Of a stretch of 64,000 bases of DNA, positions 8,846 through 17,650 are shown in pieces; within the stretch, counting starts at the first letter, position 1; every line of letters begins with the position of its first letter. This DNA is from Lactococcus lactis. Lineage in GTDB: Bacteria > Bacillota > Bacilli > Lactobacillales > Streptococcaceae. Below the pieces are notes generated by a model. That model saw nothing but the letters and a program-made list of their open reading frames with translations, was not told where the DNA came from and made no database searches. The translations under genes were made by a program, and so were the position numbers. The stretch is from NCBI RefSeq assembly GCF_029023865.1, contig NZ_CP118969.1:930001-994000 (forward strand), written 5' to 3'.

Positions 8846-11533
8846 ATGAAAAAGAAAACGGTACATATCATCTCTCACAGTCATTGGGATCGAGAATGGT
8901 ATATGGCTTATGAAGAACATCATATGCGTTTAGTCAATTTAGTGGATGATTTACTTGATTTATTCAAGGAAGATCCTGAGTTTGATAGCTTTCATTTGGA
9001 TGGACAAACGATTATTTTAGATGACTATTTGCAAGTACGTCCCGATCGTCGTGAGGAAGTACAAGCAGCAATTTCAGCTGGAAAATTGAAAATTGGTCCA
9101 TTTTATATCTTACAAGATGATTTCCTCATTAGTTCTGAATCAAACGTTCGTAATATGCTTGTTGGGCGTAAAGAATCGGAGCGTTGGGGGGCTCCAGTTG
9201 AGTTGGGGTATTTCCCTGATACTTTTGGGAATATGGGCCAAACGCCACAAATGATGAAAGCGGCAGGACTTAGCGCTGCAGCTTTTGGTCGAGGAGTGAA
9301 GCCAATCGGGTTTGATAATCAAGTTTTGGAACAATCAGAGGAAGCCTATAGTTCGCAATTTTCAGAAATGTGGTGGGAAGGTCCTGATGGGACAAAAATT
9401 CTTGGAATTCTATTTGCCAATTGGTATTCAAATGGAAATGAAATTCCTGCTGAAAAAGCAGCAGCACTTGACTTTTGGAATCAAAAATTAGCAGATGTTG
9501 AAAAATTTGCTTCGACATCATATCTCTTAATGATGAATGGCGTGGATCATCAACCAGTTCAGAAAGATTTGAGCAAAGCGATTCGCTTGGCAAATGAACT
9601 TTTCCCAGATTATGAGTTTGTTCATTCTAATTGGCCAACTTATTTAGAAGCTGTAAGGTCAGATTTGCCTGAAAACTTATCTACGGTAACAGGGGAACTA
9701 ACCTCACAGGAAACTGATGGCTGGTACACTTTAGCAAATACGGCTTCGAGTCGAGTTTATCTCAAACAATGGAATACAAAAGTTGAGCGTCAGTTAGAAA
9801 ATGTTACAGAACCTCTCGCCAGTTTAGTTTATCGGGTGACAGGAGAGTATCCGCACGACAAATTGACTTATGCTTGGAAAACTTTGATGCAAAATCATCC
9901 ACATGATAGTATCTGTGGTTGCTCTGTTGACGAAGTTCATCGTGAAATGATGACACGTTTTGAAAAAGCGAATGAAGTAGGAAAATATCTTGCTGATGAT
10001 GCATTATTTGAACTCGCTAAAGTGATTGACTTTGAAGGCCAACATCCTTTTGTAGTTTTTAATACAGCTGGACATTCTAAAACAGGTGAGGCTGAAGTTG
10101 AAGTAGTTCTTGAGCGTAAATTATTTAAAGAAGGAATTCCTGAAAAACTTTATGATGAACTAAAGGCACAGCCCAAGGCAACTTATAAAGTAATCAATCG
10201 TGAAGGTCAAGAAGTCCCAGCTGAAATCAGTGAAGAAGAAGTCTTATTTGATTATGATTTACCGAAAGATCGTTTCCGAGTTCCTTACATGAAACGATTT
10301 GTGAAAGTGAGATTATTTTTAAATGAAATGAGTGCTTTTTCTTGGGAAAGTTTTGATTTGGTACTTACTGACGATGCTGACAGTTCTGTCAATAATAATG
10401 AAAGTATGATTTCTGGTCAAACTATTGAAAATGAAAGTTTGAAATTGACAGTTAATCATAATGGAACATTGAGTATTTTTGATAAGTCGCTCAATAAAGT
10501 TTTTAAAGACTTGCTTGTCTTTGAAGACACTGGTGATATTGGAAATGAATATATCTATTTCCAACCTAAAAATACCAAACCAATTCTTTCTACTGACAGC
10601 CCTGTTGAGTTTTCAATTATTACTGACAGAGCAGAAATTGCGGAAGTTCAGCTTAAACAAGTGCTGATGATTCCTGAATCTGCTGACGAATTATTGGATG
10701 AGGAACAAAAAAAGGTTTTGGAATTCCGTTATCGTAATGCTGGTCGTTCTGATAAACTTTTGCCTTTAGAGGTAACAAGCAAAATCACTGTACGTAAAAA
10801 TTCAAAAAAAGTTGATTTTGAAACAAGCATTGATAATCAAATGAAAGATCACAGACTTCGTGTACTATTCCCAGCGGGATTAACAAGCGAAAATCACGAA
10901 GCTGACAGTATTTATGAAGTAGTGACAAGACCTAATGTTATGCCTGAAACTTGGGAAAACCCAACAAATCCACAGCATCAGCAAGCTTTCGTTAATCTTC
11001 ATAATGAAGAATATGGTTTAACTGTTGGTAATTTTGGTTTAAATGAATACGAAATTACTGACAGTGCAAATATTGCATTAACTTTACTTAGAGGAGTTGG
11101 CGAACTTGGTGATTGGGGTTACTTCCCAACACCAGAGGCTCAAACTTTAGGACGTCATACTTTTAACTATAGTTTAGAATTTCATGGACCGGCTTACGAA
11201 CGTTATGAAACTTATCAACATGCTTATGTTGCACAAGTTCCATTTTCAACGGTAGAACTGACAAATCCGTCAGCAGAAAAAACTTTACCGTCAGCTGGGA
11301 AAATATTAGAAATTGATACTGATAAATTTGCTATCACGGCATTGAAACGTCGCGAATCAGATAATGGTCTAGTTTTACGAGGCTACAATATGTCTGGTCA
11401 GTCATTAAGTTTAGCGCTCGAAGAAGAAGCGAAATTACTTAATTTACTCGAAGATGAAATTGAAGCAGACTCACAAACACAAATTGCAGCTCACGAAATC
11501 CGGACTTTGTTGATTAAGGAGAAAAATCAATGA
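8846..11533 (+). CDS. GH38 alpha-mannosidase (MngB-type)
   Basis: An 895-aa zinc-dependent alpha-mannosidase. The N-terminal catalytic domain shows the zinc-binding HSHWDREW at residues about 10-17, FPDTFGNMGQ with the catalytic aspartate, and NHPHDSICGCSVDEVH. A central helical domain and C-terminal beta domains follow, as in GH38 enzymes of this length. It lacks a signal peptide and should work in the cytoplasm, trimming mannose that GH92 and GH125 do not remove. The stop overlaps the next gene's start (ATGA), indicating an operon. The SD is weak (AGAAAG). Confidence 0.92.
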   Translation: MKKKTVHIISHSHWDREWYMAYEEHHMRLVNLVDDLLDLFKEDPEFDSFHLDGQTIILDDYLQVRPDRREEVQAAISAGKLKIGPFYILQDDFLISSESNVRNMLVGRKESERWGAPVELGYFPDTFGNMGQTPQMMKAAGLSAAAFGRGVKPIGFDNQVLEQSEEAYSSQFSEMWWEGPDGTKILGILFANWYSNGNEIPAEKAAALDFWNQKLADVEKFASTSYLLMMNGVDHQPVQKDLSKAIRLANELFPDYEFVHSNWPTYLEAVRSDLPENLSTVTGELTSQETDGWYTLANTASSRVYLKQWNTKVERQLENVTEPLASLVYRVTGEYPHDKLTYAWKTLMQNHPHDSICGCSVDEVHREMMTRFEKANEVGKYLADDALFELAKVIDFEGQHPFVVFNTAGHSKTGEAEVEVVLERKLFKEGIPEKLYDELKAQPKATYKVINREGQEVPAEISEEEVLFDYDLPKDRFRVPYMKRFVKVRLFLNEMSAFSWESFDLVLTDDADSSVNNNESMISGQTIENESLKLTVNHNGTLSIFDKSLNKVFKDLLVFEDTGDIGNEYIYFQPKNTKPILSTDSPVEFSIITDRAEIAEVQLKQVLMIPESADELLDEEQKKVLEFRYRNAGRSDKLLPLEVTSKITVRKNSKKVDFETSIDNQMKDHRLRVLFPAGLTSENHEADSIYEVVTRPNVMPETWENPTNPQHQQAFVNLHNEEYGLTVGNFGLNEYEITDSANIALTLLRGVGELGDWGYFPTPEAQTLGRHTFNYSLEFHGPAYERYETYQHAYVAQVPFSTVELTNPSAEKTLPSAGKILEIDTDKFAITALKRRESDNGLVLRGYNMSGQSLSLALEEEAKLLNLLEDEIEADSQTQIAAHEIRTLLIKEKNQ

Positions 11534-12462
11534 AAAAATTTTTTCGGAATATTTGGCGCTATAAAGCACTGATAATTATGGCTCTGCCAGGTGCAATTTG
11601 GATGATATTCTTCTTTTATATTCCAGTATTTGCAAATGTGGTGGCTTTTAAAGATTTTCATATCGACCCAGATGGATTTTTGGCCAGTTTGACCAATAGT
11701 CCTTGGGTAGGATTTAAAAACTTTGAATTCCTCTTTTCTTCCGGTGCTGCTTTTGATATCACAAGAAATACGATTCTTTATAATGTTGGGTTTATTACAC
11801 TGAACTTGATTATTTCTATTGCGTTTGCAATTATCATGAGTGAATTAAGAAATAAAAAGTTGGTAAAAGTGTATCAAACGATGTCACTTCTTCCTTATTT
11901 CCTTTCATGGGTTGTTATTTCTTACTTTGTTTATGCGTTCTTGGCACCAGGAAACAAAGGGATTTTCAACCAAATGATTATGCATAATGGTGGGATGCCA
12001 GTCAATTGGTATCAAGAACCAAAATATTGGGTCTTCATCATCCTCTTCATTGGTGTTTGGAAGGGAATTGGTTATAATTCGATTATCTACTTTGCAACAG
12101 TAATGGGAATTAACCCAACCTACTATGAAGCAGCAATGGTCGATGGAGCAACAAAATGGCAACAGATTAAAAATATTACCATTCCTCAAGTTGTTCCACT
12201 GATGACGATTTTGACAATCTTAGCCGTTGGAAATATTTTCCGTGCTGACTTTGGTCTTTTCTATAATGTTCCACGACAATCAGGTGCTTTGACACCAGTA
12301 ACGCAAGTCCTTGATACCTATATCTATAATGGATTGGCTAACACTGGTGACTTAGGAATGGCAACGGCAGCAGCGCTTTATCAATCGGTAGTAGGATTTA
12401 TTCTTCTAATGATTACAAACTTCTTTGCCCGTAGACTTGATAGTGATTCAGCATTATTCTAA
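11530..12462 (+). CDS. CUT1 ABC sugar transporter permease (LplB-type)
   Basis: A 310-aa membrane protein with about six hydrophobic segments and the EAA loop EAAMVDGATKWQQIKNITIPQ at about residues 198-219, where it contacts the ATPase. It belongs to the carbohydrate uptake transporter 1 family, often for oligosaccharides. It overlaps the GH38 gene by four bases. With the next permease and the solute-binding protein it forms an importer for which glycan fragments are the likely substrate. No ATP-binding subunit is encoded here, so a shared MsmK-type ATPase from elsewhere is probably used. Confidence 0.92.
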   Translation: MKKFFRNIWRYKALIIMALPGAIWMIFFFYIPVFANVVAFKDFHIDPDGFLASLTNSPWVGFKNFEFLFSSGAAFDITRNTILYNVGFITLNLIISIAFAIIMSELRNKKLVKVYQTMSLLPYFLSWVVISYFVYAFLAPGNKGIFNQMIMHNGGMPVNWYQEPKYWVFIILFIGVWKGIGYNSIIYFATVMGINPTYYEAAMVDGATKWQQIKNITIPQVVPLMTILTILAVGNIFRADFGLFYNVPRQSGALTPVTQVLDTYIYNGLANTGDLGMATAAALYQSVVGFILLMITNFFARRLDSDSALF

Positions 12463-12517
12463 GAAAGGAGGAAGCTAGTAGGTCAAGCCTTTTATCAAAC
12501 TTGAAAGCTAATAATAT

Positions 12518-13438
12518 ATGAAAAAGAAAAAAATAGCCTCATTATCTGTTCGAGGATTTAATCGTCCAGTTAACTTTGTTTTTAATATCGTCATTGCACT
12601 TTTTGCAATCTCTTGTGTCTTACCTTTCCTCTTTGTCTTAGCCATTTCGCTGACAAAAGAATCGGCTTTGCAACAATTCGGTTATAGCTTTTGGCCACGA
12701 GAATGGAGCTTTTATGCTTATACATTCTTATTTGACCAAATGAAAGATAAAATGTTGCAATCATTGTTTGTCACAGTACTTGTTACGGTTCTAGGGACTG
12801 CAATTAATTCTACAGCAACTTCACTTTATGCTTATGCGATTTCTAGAAATAACTTTCCTTTCCGTCGATTCTTCACTATCTTTTGTTTAATCACAATGTT
12901 ATTCTCACCTGGGATGATTGCGAATTACTTGGTAATGACTAATCTTCTACAATTGAAAGATACAATTTGGGCTTTGATTTTGCCAATGGCTGTCTCGCCA
13001 TTTAACATCATTGTTATGAGAACTTTCTTTAAACGTTCAGTTCCAGATTCAATTATTGAATCTGCCCGAATTGACGGAGCAAGTGAACTTAGAATTTTCA
13101 CTCAAATTGTTCTTCCTTTAGCAGTACCTGGGATTGCAACCATTTCCCTCTTTGCGGCCTTAGGTTATTGGAATGACTGGTTTAATGCTCTTCTTTATAT
13201 CTCAAATGATAAATTGATTCCATTGCAATATTTGCTGATGAAAGTTCAAAACAACTTACAATTCTTAACACAAAATGCAGGAGCAGGCTCACAGATTGCA
13301 GGAGGTTTAGCGGCTCTCCCTGGTGAATCAGCACGTATGGCAATTGTTATCATTTCAACTTTACCAATTGCAATTAGTTATCCATTCTTCCAACGTTATT
13401 TTGTCAAAGGTTTAACCATTGGTGGCGTTAAAGAATAA
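12518..13438 (+). CDS. CUT1 ABC sugar transporter permease (LplC/MalG-type)
   Basis: A 306-aa second permease of the importer, with six predicted membrane segments and the EAA motif ESARIDGASELRIFTQIVLP near residue 185. The start ATG has no nearby SD. A strong AAAGGAGG sits at 12465-12472, over 40 bases upstream, with no in-frame start reachable because of a TAA at 12512. The intervening bases contain the short inverted repeat TCAAG/CTTGA. Translation could use that distant site through folding, or be inefficient. Confidence 0.9.
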   Translation: MKKKKIASLSVRGFNRPVNFVFNIVIALFAISCVLPFLFVLAISLTKESALQQFGYSFWPREWSFYAYTFLFDQMKDKMLQSLFVTVLVTVLGTAINSTATSLYAYAISRNNFPFRRFFTIFCLITMLFSPGMIANYLVMTNLLQLKDTIWALILPMAVSPFNIIVMRTFFKRSVPDSIIESARIDGASELRIFTQIVLPLAVPGIATISLFAALGYWNDWFNALLYISNDKLIPLQYLLMKVQNNLQFLTQNAGAGSQIAGGLAALPGESARMAIVIISTLPIAISYPFFQRYFVKGLTIGGVKE

Positions 13439-13442
13439 GAAG

Positions 13443-13488
13443 ACTCTGCTTATTTAGCAGAGTAAATTTAGGCGCTTAAAGAAAGCGC
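13443..13488 (+). other. Two intercistronic hairpins before solute-binding gene
   Basis: ACTCTGCT/AGCAGAGT (13443-13463, loop TATTT) is followed by GCGCTT/AAGCGC (13472-13488). Neither has a T run. Hairpins here could protect or process mRNA so that the binding protein is made in excess of the permeases. Confidence 0.5.
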
Positions 13489-13540
13489 AAACATTAATAA
13501 AGTTAAAAAAATTGGGGAAACCCTAAAGGAGCATACTCTA

Positions 13541-14992
13541 ATGAAAAATTATCAAAAAGTTGCACTCGGTACCGTATCAGTGCTTGCAGCCTTTACACTT
13601 GTGGCTTGTGGTTCATCTGCGAAGTAAAAAAGTAGTTCTGGTAAAACAACTTTACACATGTACCAGATTGGTGATAAGCCAGACAATTACAAAGAATTGA
13701 TGGCTAACGCTAATAAAATTCTTGAGAAAAAAGCTGGTGTGAAATTGGACATTAGCTACATTGGTTGGGGAGATTACGCTCAAAAAATGAACGTCATCGT
13801 TTCATCTGGTGAAGCTTATGACATTGCTTTTGCCCAAGATTATGCAACAAATGCCGCTAAAGGTGCCTTTGCTGATTTAACTGATTTAGCCCCTAAATAT
13901 GCCAAGACAGCTTATAATGAACTTAATCCTGCTTATATTGAGGGAAATAAAATAAATGGAAAACTTTATGGATATCCTGTAAATGGTAATATTTATGCTC
14001 AACAAGTGATTACTTTTAACAAGCAATATTTGGATAAATATAATTTATCAATTGACGGCGTTGATTCATTTGCCTCTGCTGAAAAAGTGATTGAAGAATT
14101 CCATAAAAAAGATCCTAATGTTGCAGCTTTTGCCATTGGTCAAGGTTTCAAAACACCAGGTAATGTTGACTATGTCCTTGGAAATGGTTTGCCATTTGCT
14201 GTAGATACAACAGGGGATGGTAAAAAAATCCAAAATGTTTATGACATTCCTGCCTATATTGATAATTTGAAGAAAATGCATGATTACTATACTAAAGGTT
14301 TAATTCCGGCCGATGCAGCTACTTCAAATACTGCATTTGACTTGAATTCAAATAACTGGTTCGCTCGTGTCGAAACACAAGGTCCTTACGATTACGGCGA
14401 TACTATTTTGACTCAAGCAGCAGGACAAACACTTGTATCTAAAGCAGTAACTAATCCATTGATTACAACTGACCAAGCTCGTATGGCTAACTTCGTTGTT
14501 TCAAATACCTCTAAACATAAAGAAGAAGCGGTTAAAGCACTTGGAATCATCAATAGTGACGCTGAACTTTTAAATGGTTTAGTTTATGGTGTTGAAGGAC
14601 AACAATGGGAAAAAACTGGTGATAAGAAAATTAAATTACTTCCTTCATACAGTGAAGGTGTAAAACATATGGCTGCTTGGAATACAGGAAATAATGCCAT
14701 TCTTTATACAACTGATGCGGTTACCAATGAAATGATTACTAAACGTGACCAATCAATTAAAGATGCAAAAGTTTCACCATTGCTTGGCTTTACTTTTGAC
14801 CAATCAAAAGTGAAATCTGAAATTTCAAACTTATCAAATGTCATGAGTCAATATTTGGATCAATTGAACACAGGATCTGTTGACCCAGTTCAAACTTTAC
14901 CAAAACTCAAAGCTGAATTGAAAAAAGCAGGTTATGATAAAGTTCAAAAAGAAATGCAAAGTCAATATGATACTTATCTAAAAAATAAATAA
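13541..14992 (+). pseudogene. Sugar-binding lipoprotein of ABC importer, interrupted by stop codon
   Basis: The SD AAAGGAG precedes an ATG and a clear lipoprotein signal peptide with lipobox LVAC at about residues 21-24. Six codons later comes an in-frame TAA (13625-13627), in the run GSSAK-stop-KSSSG. Beyond it the same frame stays open to 14992 and encodes a CUT1 extracellular solute-binding protein of about 455 aa (LDISYIGWGDYAQKMNV, AYDIAFAQDYA, GKLYGYPVNGN). Restoring one codon gives a normal 483-aa lipoprotein. As read, the protein would stop after 28 residues; restart at an internal ATG such as 13658 would give an unexported product. The importer should therefore be inactive unless the stop is suppressed or is an error. 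Confidence 0.85.
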
Positions 14993-15007
14993 GAGGTAAA
15001 CAAATCC

Positions 15008-15052
15008 AAGATCTCCTTTCTAAATTCATTTTGAAACTAGTTTGGAGGTCTT
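15008..15052 (+). other. Hairpin pairing the SD-like GGAGG upstream of GH20 gene
   Basis: AAGATCTCC (15008-15016) can pair with GGAGGTCTT (15044-15052), with one U-G pair, followed by an AT-rich stretch. It may be a weak terminator after the binding-protein gene or may mask the only strong SD before the GH20 gene. Confidence 0.45.
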
Positions 15053-15069
15053 ATTTTATTGGAATTATT

Positions 15070-16047
15070 ATGGAAAAAGGATTATTAGTTGATATTGGAC
15101 GAAAATATTGGTCAATAGCAGAGTTAAAAAGATTAGTTCTTTTACTTCAAGAGCATAAGCTGACTCATTTACAACTTCATCTCAATGAAAATGAAGGATT
15201 TGCGCTAAATTTTACTGACAGCCCTGTCAGTAAAAAATATTCAGAAAATATGCTCAAAGAATTGAAAGAATTTGCAAAAACACACGAAATCACTTTGATT
15301 CCTGATTTTGATAGTCCAGGTCACATGGGCTCCTTGTTAGAGCAAAATCCTGAATTTGCACTACCTGACAGCAATCAACAAGCGGTAGATGTTACTAATC
15401 CAGCAGTCATTGATTGGATTATCGGAATAATTGATAAGATAGTCGATATTTTCCCAGATTCAGATACTTTTCATATCGGGGCTGATGAATTTATTGATTT
15501 TCGGCAAATTGAAAAATATCCTTATTTAGTGGAGAAAACTCGGGAAAAATATGGAAATAAGGCAAGTGGTTTAGAGTTTTATTATGACTATGTTAATCAA
15601 TTGACCGAGCATTTGCAGAAAAAAGGAAAACAAGTTCGTATTTGGAATGATGGATTTTTACGAAAAGACCTTCAGTCATTGGTTACTTTGAATAAAAATG
15701 TGGAGATTTGTTATTGGACAAACTGGGACAAAGGGATGGCAGAAGTCAAAGAATGGTTAACTAAGGGTTATACCTTAATAAATTTTTGTGATAATGACCT
15801 TTATTATGTTTTAGGTGAAGAAGCAGGCTATTCTTATCCAACGGCTGAAAAACTGGAAAGGGAAGGAAAAATTCAAAAATTTTCTGGTCAGCAATATTTA
15901 AATCAAGAAGAGATGAAAGCTGTCAGAGGAACTTACTTTTCGATTTGGGCTGACAATGCTGCAGCTAAGTCTGTCAGTGAAATTTTAGACGATCTTAGCA
16001 AGGTACTTCCGGTATTTATGAAAATTTATGGAGGAAATGATGAATAA
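15070..16047 (+). CDS. GH20-family beta-N-acetylhexosaminidase-like protein
   Basis: A 325-aa protein that is essentially one GH20 TIM barrel. It has the strand motif LTHLQLHLNENEGFAL, IPDFDSPGHMGSLL, the catalytic Asp-Glu pair in FHIGADEFIDF (about residue 140), and VRIWNDGF. It lacks the N-terminal accessory domain of large hexosaminidases and has no signal peptide, so it should cleave GlcNAc (or lacto-N-biose-type) ends in the cytoplasm. The ATG at 15070 fits the domain start but has only a weak GGA as SD. Within the gene lies a perfect inverted pair of the recurrent 10-mer (15212-15233). It overlaps the next gene by 8 bases. Confidence 0.85.
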   Translation: MEKGLLVDIGRKYWSIAELKRLVLLLQEHKLTHLQLHLNENEGFALNFTDSPVSKKYSENMLKELKEFAKTHEITLIPDFDSPGHMGSLLEQNPEFALPDSNQQAVDVTNPAVIDWIIGIIDKIVDIFPDSDTFHIGADEFIDFRQIEKYPYLVEKTREKYGNKASGLEFYYDYVNQLTEHLQKKGKQVRIWNDGFLRKDLQSLVTLNKNVEICYWTNWDKGMAEVKEWLTKGYTLINFCDNDLYYVLGEEAGYSYPTAEKLEREGKIQKFSGQQYLNQEEMKAVRGTYFSIWADNAAAKSVSEILDDLSKVLPVFMKIYGGNDE

Positions 16048-17629
16048 TTGGTGGAAAAAAGCAGTCATTTATCAAATTTATCCCCGGTCATTTAAGGATT
16101 CAAATGATGACGGAATTGGTGACATCAATGGAATAATAGAGAAATTAACTTATCTTGAAAAACTAGGAGTGGATGGTATTTGGCTATCTCCGATTTATCA
16201 ATCCCCGATGGTTGATAATGGTTATGACATTAGTGATTACTATAAAATTGACCCACTTTTTGGAACAATGGCTGATTTTGAAGCGCTCATAGAAAAAGCA
16301 AAGCAACTTAATATTTGTGTCATTATGGACTTGGTTGTCAATCATACTTCTGACCAACATTTGTGGTTTAAAGAATCCAAAAAATCTAAAAATAATTCGA
16401 GAAGAGATTTTTATATTTGGCGGGATCAACCGATTGGAGAAATTAAAAATTGGACTTATGACTCAAGCACTCAACAATATTATTTTCATCTTTTTAGTCC
16501 ACAGCAGCCTGACTTGAATTGGGAAAATGAAGAAGTGCGTAAGGAAATTCATAAGATGATGAATTTTTGGTTGGCTAAGGGAATTTTTGGTTTTAGATTA
16601 GATGTCATTGATTTGATTGGAAAAAAACCAGAACAAGAAATCACGGTTAATGGTCCAAAACTGCATGATTACCTAAAAGAGATGAATTTAGCAACTTTTG
16701 GTAAAAAGGACTATCTCACTGTTGGTGAAGCTTGGTCAAGTTCACCAGAATTAGCAAAGTTATATAGTGGCCCCAATCGTCATGAACTTTCAATGGTTTT
16801 TGGTTTCTGGCATCTATTGACATCAGCAGGAAACGGGGACAAATGGAAAAAGCTCCCCTTAAATGTTCCAAAGCTAAAAGAAGCAATGACCGCTTGGCAG
16901 AAATTGACGCCAAATGAAGCATGGAATTCTCTTTTTCTAGGCAATCATGATTTGCCACGCATTGTCTCTTTTTGGGGAGATGGGGGGACATATAGAGAAA
17001 AATCAGCCAAAGCTTTTGCAATTCTCTTTCATTTGATGCGTGGCACTCCTTTTATTTATCAAGGCGAAGAATTAGGAATGACCAATTTTCCTTTTGAAAA
17101 TCTGTCAGCAATAAATGACGTAGAATCACATGAATATTTTACTGACAGAAAAAAAGAAGGACAGTCAGAAGAAGAAATTATCAAAGTTTTGCGAGAAATG
17201 AGTCGTGATAATGCTAGGACGCCAATGCAATGGACCAGTGATGAGAAAGCTGGTTTTACAAAAGGGAAACCTTGGCTTTCTATCAATCCTAATACTAAGA
17301 TAATAAATGCTGACCAAGCTGTCAGTGATTCTAACTCTGTATTTTATACTTATCAAAAGTTAATCAAACTTCGTCACCAAGAAAATTGGCTGATAGAAGC
17401 AGATTTTGAATTACTTGAAAGTGCTGACGAAATCTTTGCATACTTGAGAAAAACGACAACAAGAACTTTTCTGGTGGTCGCCAATTTATCAAATTTAGTC
17501 CAACGTTTTGAAAGTTCTTTTGTCAAAAAAAATGAAATCATCAGTAATGACAGCTTTCCAGATTTACTGACAGACATAGAAATTCAACCTTGGCAAGCTT
17601 TTGCTTTAGAAATAAAAAATCTTGATTAA
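16040..17629 (+). CDS. dexB: GH13 glucan 1,6-alpha-glucosidase (DexB-like)
   Basis: A 529-aa oligo-1,6-glucosidase closely resembling streptococcal DexB. It begins NNWWKKAVIYQIYPRSFKDS. GH13 motifs are MDLVVNHTSD, the nucleophile region GFRLDVIDLIG, the acid/base in TVGEAWSS, and LGNHDLPRIVS. It is cytoplasmic and hydrolyses short alpha-1,6-glucosides. The ATG at 16040 has GGAGG 5 bases away; ATGs at 16028 and 16037 are in frame but too close to or before that SD. The coding start overlaps the GH20 stop. Its presence is the one activity here not obviously tied to N-glycans. Confidence 0.88.
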   Translation: MNNWWKKAVIYQIYPRSFKDSNDDGIGDINGIIEKLTYLEKLGVDGIWLSPIYQSPMVDNGYDISDYYKIDPLFGTMADFEALIEKAKQLNICVIMDLVVNHTSDQHLWFKESKKSKNNSRRDFYIWRDQPIGEIKNWTYDSSTQQYYFHLFSPQQPDLNWENEEVRKEIHKMMNFWLAKGIFGFRLDVIDLIGKKPEQEITVNGPKLHDYLKEMNLATFGKKDYLTVGEAWSSSPELAKLYSGPNRHELSMVFGFWHLLTSAGNGDKWKKLPLNVPKLKEAMTAWQKLTPNEAWNSLFLGNHDLPRIVSFWGDGGTYREKSAKAFAILFHLMRGTPFIYQGEELGMTNFPFENLSAINDVESHEYFTDRKKEGQSEEEIIKVLREMSRDNARTPMQWTSDEKAGFTKGKPWLSINPNTKIINADQAVSDSNSVFYTYQKLIKLRHQENWLIEADFELLESADEIFAYLRKTTTRTFLVVANLSNLVQRFESSFVKKNEIISNDSFPDLLTDIEIQPWQAFALEIKNLD

Positions 17630-17650
17630 TAAATTTTATTGGAGGATTTT

